A stretch of 64,000 nucleotides of DNA, taken from assembly GCA_001579985.1 (NCBI GenBank), contig LRSR01000415.1, positions 20,686 to 84,685 of the forward strand. The letters run 5' to 3'. How positions within the stretch are numbered: position 1 is the stretch's first letter; each line of letters starts with the position of its first letter. Made by a program: the position numbers and the translations under genes. Origin of the DNA: Hypsibius dujardini. Its lineage: Eukaryota; Tardigrada; Eutardigrada; Parachela; Hypsibiidae. The notes under the pieces were generated by a model. That model was given only the letters and a program-made list of their open reading frames with translations, made no database searches and was not told where the DNA came from. Below, piece after piece: positions 30,306 to 41,933 of the stretch.

Positions 30306-33300
30306 TTATTCAATGGCCAGCTCCTTAACGATGACAATTGCTTCGTTCAGCTGGTCACGCCGAGCTGTCAGTTCCCGTCGAATCGCAGCTGTGTCTTCCG
30401 ACTCTTTGAGCAGCGGCTCATACACCTCCCTGGGCTGGAGTGTGGTCATAAGGATATTTTCAATGTTATCCTGTTGAGCAAGGGGGACCAATGTGTGGGC
30501 AGTAATCTTTGCTTTTATTAAGTAATCAGAAGGGAAAATCTTCACTGACCTTGACTTCGTTTACGAGAAACCGCACGATGATTTTGGGAACACTGTCTCT
30601 GACGATGCCCCGAATGATATCGAAGTACTCAGCCACCAGAAGCATGATTTTTTGGCAGTCCAGTTTCTCTTTCTCACCCATCTGATTCTTATCCTCAGGG
30701 TCGCAATTCTGATAAGGAAAAACATGTTCACTCATTACCTCACTAGCGCATAGGTGCAAGGTTTATGAAACTACCCAAAATGAAGAAAAGTAGGCTTATG
30801 CCATTCGCTAGATTTATAGTTAATGCAATCGCATTTATCCCTGGGATTAGATTGACTCACGGATGAATATTTGCCCTCTTTATCATCCACGTCATCCTCT
30901 TCATCCTCCTCCTCCTCCTCCTCCTCCTCCTCCTTTTCGTCATTATTACCTCCAGGGCCAATATGAATTGGCTTATGTTTGCTAGGTAGTTGCAAAGCCT
31001 CCGCACGTGTTCTGGCAGCCCTGAACGCCTCATGTTTGACGTTGATGTAGTCCAGCTGCATGAGAACACTATGCTCGACCATTTCGCGAGATTTGGCTTG
31101 TCGTTGGCCTAGAAACTCGGCGACGGTGTCCGTGATTTTTTCATGTAGAGCGGGATACCTTCGTCGGACATCCTATAGAAAATTAACTGGCCGAATTTGG
31201 AAGAAATATTAACTAATTTAGGTGGCATACCTTGATGCTCATGGTCGCGGCCCGATCCCGAATAGTGAGCATTTCCTTATGAGCCAGTTGGACGCAATTC
31301 ACACTCTCGTCCTTCATTCGGAGTATCTCGTTTCTCACAAGAACTCTAAATGCCTTGGTGCTGAGGAACATTTGTGGCTCAAGACCCTGTAGTCGACAGG
31401 AATGTAAGTATCACGCTCGATAGATGCTTAGTTGTGTTAAGCGACCTTACACCACAGTTCTGTATCTGTGTCCACACTTGCTGTGGGGAAACGTTGCTCA
31501 GTGGAACTATTTTATCCAGATTACGCCAATAAGTATTATTGAAGAGTCTCTCCAGACACACACCCCCGGCCAGTTTGTCCGAGCCTTGGTCGACATCGCC
31601 GTCAACACTCTTAATCAGCGCTTTGCAGAACCTATTGATAAATTTGGCCAGGAGAGGGAACTGCCAATGCTCATGGTTTGATCCGTCGTCAGCAGGGAGG
31701 TCGTCTTCCCTCAGCGCAGCCAATTCCTCCTCGCATGAAGCGACCGATATGTCGAGCTCGCGTCTTAATTCAGGTAGGTGGTCCCTGATGTGGGCTCGAA
31801 AAACCTGCGATTCGCGTCAAGTGGATAATTGATTGACAAATGAAACTTCATAGGCTTATCTTACGCTAGTCAAATGAGAAACAAGTTTGTCTCTGCCGTG
31901 GAGTTTGGAAAGCTGTCGGTAAGAAGGCCGTTGTCGAAAGAATTCATCCTCCAACTCCGCAGCAGTCCGTGGTCCTTGTTGAGTCGAACCATACTCCTCG
32001 AAATCCTGAATAATGATTAGCATTCCGCAAAACTAGACATTTCGAGATAGAGCCCCCATTAATATACCACGTACAGGCACAAATCCGTTGGGATGATTGG
32101 TGTGGCCTGTCTGATTGATGATCCCGAAAACGCGACGCACATTCAGAATTCGTCCGACTTCCACACCGTTGAGTCGGTCAGTGATGTCGACCCGTCGATC
32201 CACCAGATCCAGCTTTGTCAACACACAAAATGTGCGTTTACCTACAAGTTGCATTTCAAAACTTACCGAACTGGCGTAGATGTAGCAGGTCGAAACGTTT
32301 TGACCTCATAGGTTCGACATATCATTATCAACAGTCTTGTTATAACTTAGCCGGCATACCTTCGGGGTCCACCTTTTTCGCTTCGCGCAATGCTTTCGAC
32401 ATGACGACATCGCTTCCTGCCTGGTGCACAGCCAAAATGATTGCGGTCGGATTAGCGATATAGTGCCTAATCATTCGATTCACGTCTTCCCTCATTTTCT
32501 CCGGTGCGCCCTCGCTAACATTCTACAATGTGAAAAGAACAAGTTCTTTCACAGACATTTTCAAATCCATAATCCAACAAATTCCTAATCCGTTTGCAGG
32601 TACCTCAATCATTCCCGGAAGATCAATCAGCGTTAAATTCGGAACTCGGGGGGATTGTATGTTGACTGTGATGAGGTTCTCCACTATACCCTGTCGGCAT
32701 CCACGAGAAGAGCAAAGTATTACCGTCACTTGACAAGGTTCAATGCTCTGGGTGTCTCTCAGACCTCAAGAACTCCTACCGTTCGGCCTCCGGTAAGTTC
32801 TCGCGTAGCGTCCTGAATGGCTGGAGCTATGTGTCGGAAATCGTGGAGCCGTTTCGTATGGGTGACAGGGGCCGCGCGCTCCAATCCACCGAGCACTCCG
32901 GTGTCGTACGAGACGGATATGTTTTCGACTGGGTCGCAACCTACGAGCGAAAACGTCTCTTGTGTGACAATTTGATTCCAAATCCAAATGTCAGACTCGC
33001 CCCGTTTCCCCTGTTTTCACATCTCTGAACCCCAAAGGGGTAATGGACGGGGAGGCACTACGGGACTATACGAAAATAAATATTCTGGCTATGTACCAAT
33101 GGGCTCAATTGAACTGTTCATCGATAGTTCTAATCCTATTGTCAAGTTGGTCACTGAACGATCTGTTATTCAAGCTCAAACTCGGTAGGATTTATTGTAC
33201 ACATTTGTACACATGTGGCCCAATCGCTTGCGGATTTTACACTGGTATTCCGCTAATATCGTCCTGCAGGCATTGTGACCAGATGTGTAGAAATACATGC

Positions 33301-33619
33301 ACATTACCGTTTTCGGCGTGCGTTGTCCGCATGAATAGTTTGATTGGGGTCCTCGTCACGCATCCTTCGCCCCTGGGCAGGAAAGGGTGACCAACGATGC
33401 TCTCCAGAACGGAACTCTTGCCATCGCTCTGTTAAAAAATGGTACGTCACACGCAATGATGATGCTTTTTTTAAATTACGCTGCATAGTTGCTGATAACT
33501 TTACTCTACAATTTGCATACCTGGGCACCAACCACTACAATTAGCGGCAACGGCAGGTCGGTTCCAATTGATTCAACGATCGATTGGAGTCGGCCAAAGT
33601 CGTCGACGTATTTATCCAT
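30306..33619 (-). CDS. Dynamin/Mx-like large GTPase, left copy
   Basis: Twelve exons on the minus strand: 33619-33521, 33428-33308, 32940-32780, 32690-32604, 32522-32360, 32241-32075, 32005-31865, 31804-31451, 31386-31231, 31172-30861, 30708-30550, 30470-30306. The spliced length is 2085 nt, 694 aa, with GT-AG borders and phases that all close. GTPase motifs: P-loop GAQSDGKSS (31-39), G3 DLPG (150-153), G4 TKLD (219-222). A stalk region and a C-terminal GTPase effector domain (about 641-694) follow. No PH or proline-rich domain is present, which fits Mx or Drp1 rather than classical dynamin. The family self-assembles on membranes or viral nucleoprotein. The linker in exon 10 has a run of nine Glu. 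It differs from the right copy by scattered substitutions, for example in exon 3 (VLGGLE against ILGGLG). Confidence 0.88.
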
Positions 33620-33694
33620 ATCCGGTAATGTGCTTCTAATTCGTCGGATTAGCGTGAATGACAAAAATGCCTGCTTCTTGGAGATGCCTCAACC

Positions 33695-33705
33695 TATTAT
33701 ATATA
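33695..33705 (-). promoter_or_regulatory. Probable TATA element of the left dynamin-like gene
   Basis: On the minus strand TATATATAATA lies about 75-85 bases before the start codon. The right copy has the shorter TATAATA at the matching place, so the two promoters have diverged. Confidence 0.4.
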
Positions 33706-34675
33706 CTAACTGGTGATGGTTATTAATACTCGTCTTTCACATTAGAACTGTTGAGAATTCGGTAGAGTCCATTTCCTATTTAAACGAAATATTTCAAGTG
33801 TCGTGCTGGAGCACTCTCATTCATAAGCATATGAATTATCAGCTGGATTTCTTATCATACTTGTTGATAACCTTTCTGACTCAGCAACGCTGTTTGGATT
33901 GGTGCATTCGGCATTAGAGCAGGGTGGAAGCCGCAACTAAATAAACATAACCACTCATCCAGTACAATCGTCATTGTCTGTTGAGGTCATAATCAACCGA
34001 CTTCGTCATATGTGGTTAATAATTCAAGGTGTGGAGTTATGTTTGCGCGATCGTGCGGTTAACCATTCAATCCATGCAATGATTAAGAAGTATATTTGCT
34101 AAGCCGCGCCGTGTGACTCTCGCACTGCGCTGATATACAGTGTGTCTTGATAAGGCATGCATAATATTACTACCCTGGGGAGGGGTGGGGGAGCGAAATA
34201 TTGAGTTCTTACAGCTAGTGTAACAAAATAAGACACTAAACTATGCACAAGAATGTCACACCACAAGTTAGATCGTAGAACACTTGAACACGCACAAGAA
34301 TCGGGAGCTAAACGTAAGCTCACTGAATAAGCATACGCTCGTGGTTTAGTTGTTTGACAACGAGGGCTAATCATGACTTGGTCACTAAGGCGCAGACAAT
34401 AAGATAAATGACTTACCATAATTCAATTAGAAGTGGGCTCGAAGCGCAATCCTAGGCTACACAAGCTAATTGGTTATCGGTATAGCATCACAAGACGCCT
34501 AAAAGGTGTCCTTAGAAGGTATTGTATGGTAATCTATTATTTTTGTAGAAAAAGTTATGTATTTGATTCAATTTTATCTGATATTATTCTCCAGCATTAC
34601 GAAATGCACTTTGCATCTTTACATCACACTTTCACTTCAGAAACTTCACTTCTCAATCCCAGCTTTACAGCTATA

Positions 34676-35182
34676 CGGCATTTTCTAGACTCTGCTTTAA
34701 AAAATCAAAAAAATATACATTCAAGAAATGCTTAGGCCTACCAAGCCTGCGAAATAACAAAGTATCTGCGTTATTAATCGGGAGATTTTACGATTTTGTT
34801 ATTTGTTATTCTTTTCTTGATTAGTTGTAATATATTTCTGGCATCGAATAAGTCACTTAAAATAGCAAATTAAATATTTATTGTGTAACAGGTTTAGGTT
34901 GAGTTCAAGGGTCGGACATTTACAATAAAAATTGTAAATGTCCGATCCTTGTAATTATGTAGTCATTTTCGTATCGAATTCTACGTCTACACGTACAGTA
35001 TGAGGACTCGATATATTCCATAGGTTTATTATTTCAGTGATGAGTCACAAAAACTCCACCCAGGACTTCAATGTCGCGTTATCACGGTGTACCCGTCATA
35101 CATGTACATGAGCTTTAGCGGCATGGGTTGGCTTCCCGAAAAGGCCAACTGATAGGGCACAACGCAGCGGCGAAGATAAAAC
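34676..35182. other. Spacer between left arm and the central gene
   Basis: AT-rich. It contains the hairpin at 34906-34951 and the upstream region of the central promoter, and no gene. Confidence 0.6.
34906..34951. repeat. Strong hairpin with 21-bp arms
   Basis: CAAGGGTCGGACATTTACAAT at 34906-34926 pairs with 34931-34951 across a 4-base AAAA loop, with one mismatch. It may be a minimal foldback element. Confidence 0.8.
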
Positions 35183-35216
35183 TATAAAAGCGGGTTTGTC
35201 CGCTAAGCCGTCACTC
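35183..35216 (+). promoter_or_regulatory. Core promoter (TATA plus initiator) of the central GTPase gene
   Basis: CTATAAAAG has its TATA at 35183. An initiator-like TCACTC lies 28 bases downstream at 35211, the standard spacing for animal Pol II promoters. This predicts a 5' UTR of about 47 bases before the ATG at 35259. Confidence 0.65.
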
Positions 35217-35258
35217 GCTAAGTTTCACTTTGCATTCGCCTTCACTAGATTAATCAAC

Positions 35259-38200
35259 ATGTATACACTCGAAAACCTCAATGAATTTCGTATTTCCAAG
35301 CTCAAGAAGATCGTCGAGGATCTGGGTGCTGCCCCACTAACAACTCGTGCTCAGCTGACGCAGCAAATTCTGGATCTCCAGGCCAAGCGGGCTGATCGTG
35401 CTGAAGTCGTGCTTTCATTTATCAATCAGCCGACTCCCCAGGAGCCCAACAGAAAAGATGGATCACTCGACAACCGTACCGCCGCTCGTCCTACAACCAC
35501 GTCGTTGCCTGTAACCGGTAGTGCGGATTCCTGTGAGGTTTGGACATTCGGACAGGCGCAGGGGCTGCACCCGCAGACTGTCGACAAGCTCATCGCGGAA
35601 AATTTCCGAAATATGCGAGACTTAGCCCTGTTAACCGATCAAGACATTGACGATTTAAAAGTCGTGCGGCGCGACGCGTTACAACTCAAAAAATTGTTCG
35701 TGCGGCCCCAGACCCCCCTCGTGACAGTGGCCTCAATCGAGTCATTGGAAACTGCTCTGACTGAAGTCAAACTGGACGCTGAAAGTGTTAAAGGGGAATC
35801 GCCCGACCATGGAGAAGTTGATAGAAGTGATGATTTTGGGGACGGCCATGCGGATCCTGGTGGTGATGATTCAAGCTATGATGATCCGGGGAGAGGGGAT
35901 TATTCAACTTATGTGCGGACATACGGAAGTGAAACGACCGCTGGAAAGTATTCAAGATTTCCAAGTAAGTTGATGAAAGCCTTTTCCTGATTTTTGCTTG
36001 ATACGTTTGAGTGATCTGATTGTGACGAAGGGCGATTGCAATCGCTCAAAAACATTTTACCGTTTGTTCTCCGGATTACAGTAACAAATCGAGGCCTTAT
36101 ACTGAGCAGAAGGATTTTATTTGTAGTTTTGCCACGTGTCAACGATTTCTGGAATGTCCTATATATCGTCATTAACATTTAGGCCATTTGCTTTGATTGA
36201 ATGATAAAAATAAAAACCGAAATGTAATTTGACGCAAAGGTATGCTTCCTTTGAAGAAAAAACTGAGCCTAAAAATTTGGATCATGCAGGGTAGGTAACG
36301 GATCCCTGAGATGATCTCTTTAAATATTTTTCTCTGGTTATGGGTTCATCGTAGTGTTGGGATGCCCGCTGAACCGGTAATGGCTGCCAAACTTGAAAAT
36401 CGCTTTTTTGTTCCATTGACCTGTTGCAAACAGAAGTACAGTAAAACATTTCAATTAACTCTCTGGTAGCCGGGTGGTTTGGGTATACGGGTAGTACCGA
36501 GTCAGCCAAAGTTGGCTTAAATAGGGAAAGTACCTGACTTGAATGGTTGACATGACTAGGATTCATTTGGCACTTTTTCTGCCAGTTAGTGCCGTGCCGC
36601 CAGGCGGCACTGTTGCGCCTCCACACAACAACCTGACCACAGCTGACATTTTGCCAATAGGGAATCAAAACATCTTTCTATTGAGTTCAAGTTTTTTATT
36701 CCGTTCGCGATTGCTTGTTTACTTCATTTTCAGCTGAATTTACGTTATAGTCGTTGGCTAGGACCCTTTTTCAATTTCGAAGTCTGGAATTTTTTTTTCA
36801 GCGCACACCGCAAGTTAGTATACATGCCATTTAAGTTTTAAGCCAAGTTTGGCTTAATAAGTTCTTACCACTTCCAAAAGTTTATTTTCGAAAGTTATTT
36901 TTACTAATATTTTACAGTTCTATTAGAGGATCAAAGCAAAAATCCGTATCTAAAAAGTCTAAATGTGCGATGAGCAAATCGAGTTTGAAGGAAGAAATCA
37001 GCCAGTGAAAGCTGACTGCCCCCTCAGAGAGTTAAGTCGCTTTGGCCAATGACAAGAACGACAGATAAATTTCCTATCGAATGGGTGGTCCAGCTCTGTC
37101 ATGTTCTGAGCAGTTTCCGAGGTGCGAGCATTAAAATTTGTGCAGAAATGAACGCCGCGCGCAGGTAGACTCGGTAACAGTCGTATAGGCATGAAATGAA
37201 ATTATGAACAGACTTTAAGAGAAAGAAAGAATAAATACACAAACCACTCATGAGTATCACGGCAATCAACGCATAATGTCACTGAATTCTGGAACATAAT
37301 TCCTTGTTCATTCTGTTTACAGAAGGGTTGAACTGGTTACCTGGATTTCTATCAAACTCCGCCGATCGTTCAGCTTTTATGGGAAAATACTATAAACTTC
37401 AGCAGCAGGGAAGACTTCAGCCTATTTACAACATCATGCTGTTGGGTGAGACAGGCAGTGGCAAATCCACGCTTATCAACTACATCACCAACTTCTTCCT
37501 AAACGGAACACTGAAAAATCCGAAGATATCCGTGCCCACCACATACCACAATCTGTCAAAGGATCGCGACCTCGGCGTTGCCGCGGAAAACGTTCAAGGC
37601 GATCAGCGCGAGAGCAAAACAATGGAATGGTAAGTGGACATATCTCGCCGTAATTTGTCCTTTAAGGTCAATAAAAAACAATGGACAAAGTGAAAGACTC
37701 TCATCAAGCGTAAAATACATACAGCTGGCGATAGTACTTGCTACGGTTCGACTGTCCTTGATTGATTTAGTAGAGTGCGGGCAATGCTTGATTGATTTAG
37801 TACCACAAGACACCTGTAATACTACAACGTAGGCGAATTTTTTTTATTGATTGGTTGATTGTCGGACAAGGTTACTGATACGCCAATGGTTGATTGATTG
37901 ATCAAACCAAAACAGTGCACTTGACTGGCCAAATGATCAATCAAAACACTTTCACTTTGCGCGTACTGCACTACATCAATCAAAGACTGGCAAACCCTAA
38001 CAAGTACTGCCGCCAGCTAGTGCATAAATAAGTTTATAGAATAGAAGGTAGCTGTCTCGCGGACGAGCGGCGCAACGGACCTTAACAGGGGAGGGAGAGA
38101 GAAGATGTGCAGAAGGGAAACTCCTTTTTGAATATAAGAGAAACTGTGTTTCAGCTTGCGAAAAAAGCACTGGAGCAAGTTTACCCTCCCGCGGCGCTCA

Positions 38201-40027
38201 CGTAGTTTGTCCAGTCGAACTAATTATGTTCGGCTGTTTGCTCAAGTGCCCATTCCACTCTGTTGAGTCTATCTGTCGAGCTATTCACTTAGTGCGGTCA
38301 ATCTTCCCCATCCTATACTTGTCGCAGTTACATACAATGTTCTGGTCGGCGAACGGCATTTACAGTGAACGCCCATAGCCACATGCCTTTTGTAGTAGAG
38401 ACCTGTATTTAACAAAGCTCATATTTGCTTGGTTTTCAGTGGAACGCACCGATTTCCCTTAAATCAGCACTTCCAATTTCGGTTTATCGACACACCAGGA
38501 TTGAGCGACACTCGAGGAAACGATTTCGACGACCTGAACCTTGAACGAATCAGAACGGCCGCCGAGGAAGCCGGGACGTTCGCCGCTGTAATTGTTGTGA
38601 TCAACGGAACCGCTGCTAGAGCGACCGTCACGCTCAACAACACCATGACCCGCTTGAAGGGATCCATGCCGGACGTCCTCCTGCATAATCTTCTGATTCT
38701 CCTCACGAACTGCTCACGACCCGGTTGCAACTTCGAGCTGGCCTCGCTGAGCGACTGGCACGTCGACCAGGCTCGCAACGTCTTCTTCATGAACAATTCC
38801 GCCTTCAGTCGCCATCCCAACGAATGGCCACGAGGCTCTCCCGAAGCGAAGGAAGTGTCCCAACAGTGGGAGAAGTCGATGGCGGAAATCTGCAAGATCC
38901 TCTGTCGTATCGCAGAACTGACCCCGACCTCGACGGATTGCTTTCGCATTATGCAGGCTGCGCGTAACGAAATCAAGGGGGAGCTCGGCGAGATTCTGCT
39001 AGAAATAACGAAACTCCAGACCCTGCACGACAGCCTGGAACTAGCGAAACAGAAAAAGAACAGCGCTGGCGCGGAATTGCAGCTGCTGAACCCTGCCGTC
39101 GTGCTCAGCACATCTATCGACTATTTCGTCAAAGAGGACGCGCCGTACCACAGCACGTTCTGCTTAAAACATAGGGATCAATGTTGCCACAAGAACTGCG
39201 GCATTGCCCTGACACAAACAGCAGGCGACGAGGTTTTTAAGGGCTGTAGTTGCATGTCCGCCAGCAGCCTGTGCACGGTTTGTGGGTGTGATTTCCATAG
39301 CCACTATCATGAGAAGAAGATTCTAGTGAAGAAGAAGCGAACCGCGGAGGAGATACTTGCCGACATGGAGGCTGCGACTGGACGTTTCGACGCCCAGAAC
39401 AAATTCCTTCAGGATTGCAAGAATGAAATTCGCACGTTGAAAGCAGCGGAGGAGGCCATCAGACACGAGCTAAAAGTAAAGGAAAGCATGATCAAAGACT
39501 GTTGCCGGAGGCTGAAGGAGGTTTGCAAAAACTTCAACTTTGTGGACGAATTCAACATTGTTCTGCAGACGCTTGCCACGCAAGCGCGCAGCATCAAGTC
39601 CGTGCGAGCGCGACAGGAGGCCGACCAGCTTGTTAGGAATATGAAACTGTTTATCGACCAATTCACCGGTGACACTGGGTCCGACAGGTAAATGGCCGTT
39701 ATTGCATTTGCTAGTGCGCGAAGACTATGCGTGAATACTGTAGTTGACTGTCAGTTACTGCATCGGTGATGCGTTCAGCCTGTGCATATGCTTTACATTC
39801 TGTGGTTTCTCAGGTATAGCAATAGGCCGCACCCCTCAAAAGGCCCTGATTTCCGTGGACAGCGTGAATCGCCCCCAACGGGTAGACCTGAACGTCACAC
39901 ATTGGATGAGGTGCTTGAATTCTTACGCTCAAAGGGTCGGTACTTCGACGAGGAGATCATTGCCTTCCTTCACAGGGAATATGATGGAGATCTTGAAACA
40001 ATATTGCAACACCTTCAGGCTCGCTAG
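35259..40027 (+). CDS. SAP-SAM-AIG1-type GTPase with Cys/His-rich domain
   Basis: Four exons: 35259-35964, 37323-37629, 38440-39687, 39814-40027. They total 2475 nt, 824 aa, and all splice phases agree. The N-terminus (about 4-40) looks like a SAP helix pair. Residues 92-148 look like a SAM domain. The GTPase part has G1 GETGSGKST (277-285) and G3 DTPG (355-358); the expected G4 place reads LLTNCS, as in AIG1/GIMAP-type GTPases, which lack a classical TKxD. Residues from 579 carry CLKHRDQCCHKNC, CSC and CTVCGC-HSHYHEK, a probable zinc-binding module. Long helices follow (about 640-745), then a short helical tail encoded by exon 4 (DEEIIAFLHREY) that could be UBA-like. The family acts in immune or membrane-linked signalling; the role of this protein is unknown. 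It sits between two inverted dynamin-like genes. Confidence 0.85.
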
Positions 40028-40070
40028 CCAAACATTTACATTCTGTGTGGTGCACGCCCATTGCAATATC

Positions 40071-40076
40071 AATAAA
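40071..40076 (+). terminator. Polyadenylation signal of the central gene
   Basis: AATAAA 44 bases after the stop codon at 40027, a typical short 3' UTR in a compact animal genome. Confidence 0.7.
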
Positions 40077-40079
40077 AAT

Positions 40080-40584
40080 AGAAAGCAAAAGACCCTTCAA
40101 CAAACAGTCTTAATTTTCATACGTGTCTGCAAGGTAGCGAACACTTAGCTTGGTTTTTTGTGACTTAGTTTGCTTGCAGTGCGATATGCTATTTGGTATT
40201 CATTAATTGGTGTCTATGCGGGGTATATACTGAAGTCATTATATCTTAATATTTTTTCACATGCACATGCCTTGTTCTATGTTAAACCGATTAATCGGGT
40301 CACCGAGCTTTCTATGTGACCAGGAAATTATTACTTTATGTGAGGAGAAACTCGTTTTGTTTGCGCACGTGATGTCTCTTGATCCGCAGGGATTATTTTT
40401 ACTTATAAGGGCAGGTAACAGACAAAGATGGCTCCGAAACCTCCAGATCACGGAATTACGGTATAAGTAGTCACCAATCCTGTGCACATAAAGCAAATAG
40501 GGATCAACCGATATCGAGAAATCACTAAAAGCTTACTTTTGTAACGAGTGAGAACCGTTTACTGTTTCAACGTTTACACCCCAG
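40080..40584. other. Spacer downstream of the central gene
   Basis: About 500 bases with no supported gene, repeat or RNA; it ends at the foldback element starting at 40585. Confidence 0.5.
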
Positions 40585-40814
40585 CAGTGGCAGTTCCTCT
40601 GCTGCTGCTGTTCCTCTACGACAAACGTCTCCCGACCCCTTTCAACATCTATCTTATCCACTACTTTTCCGCGAACCTCGTCAGCCTATTCATTCAATAC
40701 GCCATGTTCATCATTATTTGTCGTTAACGGAGAAGAGGTGGATGATATAGATGCTGAAAGGGGTCTGGAGATATTTTTCGAAGAGGAACAGCAGCAGTAG
40801 AAGAACTGCCACTG
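40585..40814. mobile_element. Foldback element with 92-bp arms next to the right arm
   Basis: 40585-40676 (CAGTGGCAGTTCCTCTGCTG...) and 40723-40814 are imperfect reverse complements around a 46-base loop, and the element begins and ends CAGTGGCAG/CTGCCACTG. It lies 20-50 bases from the inner end of the duplicated right arm. Confidence 0.8.
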
Positions 40815-40833
40815 CAAATCAAAACACATGTCT

Positions 40834-41091
40834 ACACCGATAACCAATTAGCTTGTCTAGCCTGTGCTGTATAGTTGTAAAGCTGGGATTGAGAAGTGAA
40901 GTTTCTGAAGTGAACGTGTGATGTGAAGATGCAAATTGCATTTCGTGATGCTGGAGAATAATATGAGATAAAGTTGAATCAAATGCATGACTTTTTCTAC
41001 AAAAATAATAGAGTACCATACAATACCTTTTAAGGACACCTTTTAGGCGTCTTGTGATGATACACCGATAACCAATTAGCTTGTCTAGCCT
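40834..41091 (+). repeat. 30-bp direct repeat at the inner edge of the right arm
   Basis: ACACCGATAACCAATTAGCT and the ten bases after it occur identically at 40834-40863 and 41062-41091. The left arm has the matching sequence only once, near 34452-34480. The extra copy is thus specific to the right arm. Confidence 0.85.
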
Positions 41092-41850
41092 AGGATTGCG
41101 TTTCGAGTCCCACTTCTAATTGAATTATGGTAAGTCATTTATCTTATTGTCTGCGCCTGAGTGACCAAGTCATGGCTAGACTTTGTTGTCAAACAACTAA
41201 ACCACGAACGTGTGTTTATTCAATAAGCTTACGTTTAGCTCCCGATTCTTATGCGTGTTCGAGCGTTCCACGATCTAACTTGTGGTGTAATATTCTTGTG
41301 CATAGTTTAGTAAGTCAGTTTGTTTCATTAGCTGTAAGAACTCAGTAATTCGCTCCCCTCTCCCCCTCACCCCAGGGTCGCAATATTTTGTGTGCCTTAT
41401 CAAGTCACAGTGCGTATCAGCGCAGCGAGGAAAGTCACACGGTGCGGCTTAGCAAAATTACTTCTTACATCATTGCATGGATTGAATGGTTAACCGCACG
41501 ATCGCGCGAAGATAACTCCACACCTTAACTAATAACCACATATGACGAGGTCGGTTGATTATGACCTCAACAGACAATGACGATTGTACTGGATGAGTGG
41601 TTATGTTTATTTAGTTGCGGCTTCCACCCTGCTGTAATGCCGAATGCACCAATCCAAATAGCGTTGCTGAGTCAGAAAGGTTATCAACAAGTTTGATAAA
41701 ACAATTTAACTGATAATCCATATGCTTATGAATGAGAGTGCTCGGGCACGGCATCTGAAATATTTTGCTTAAAAGGAAAATGGACTCTCCCGAATTCTCA
41801 GCAGTTCTAGTGTGAGCGACAAGTGTTAGTGAACATCACCAGTTGGGTTC

Positions 41851-41857
41851 TATAATA
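41851..41857 (+). promoter_or_regulatory. Probable TATA element of the right dynamin-like gene
   Basis: TATAATA 77 bases before the ATG at 41934, matching the position of TATATATAATA in the left copy. Confidence 0.4.
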
Positions 41858-41933
41858 GGTTGAAGCATCTCCAAAGAAGCAGACATTTTTGTCATTCACG
41901 CTAATCCGACGAATTAGAAGCACATTACCGGAT

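Larger units (their letters stand above)
30016..34675. repeat. Left arm of a 4.66-kb inverted duplication
   Basis: The whole stretch is the reverse complement of 40866-45528 with mostly single-base and short indel differences (paired coordinates sum to about 75534-75542). It contains a complete dynamin-like gene. All twelve exons have identical lengths in both arms, while introns and flanks differ slightly. Confidence 0.93.

Noticed and set aside
30771-31082. Minus-strand frame read as a separate small gene (and its mirror at 44452)
   Set aside because: It is exon 10 of the dynamin-like gene read on into the next intron.
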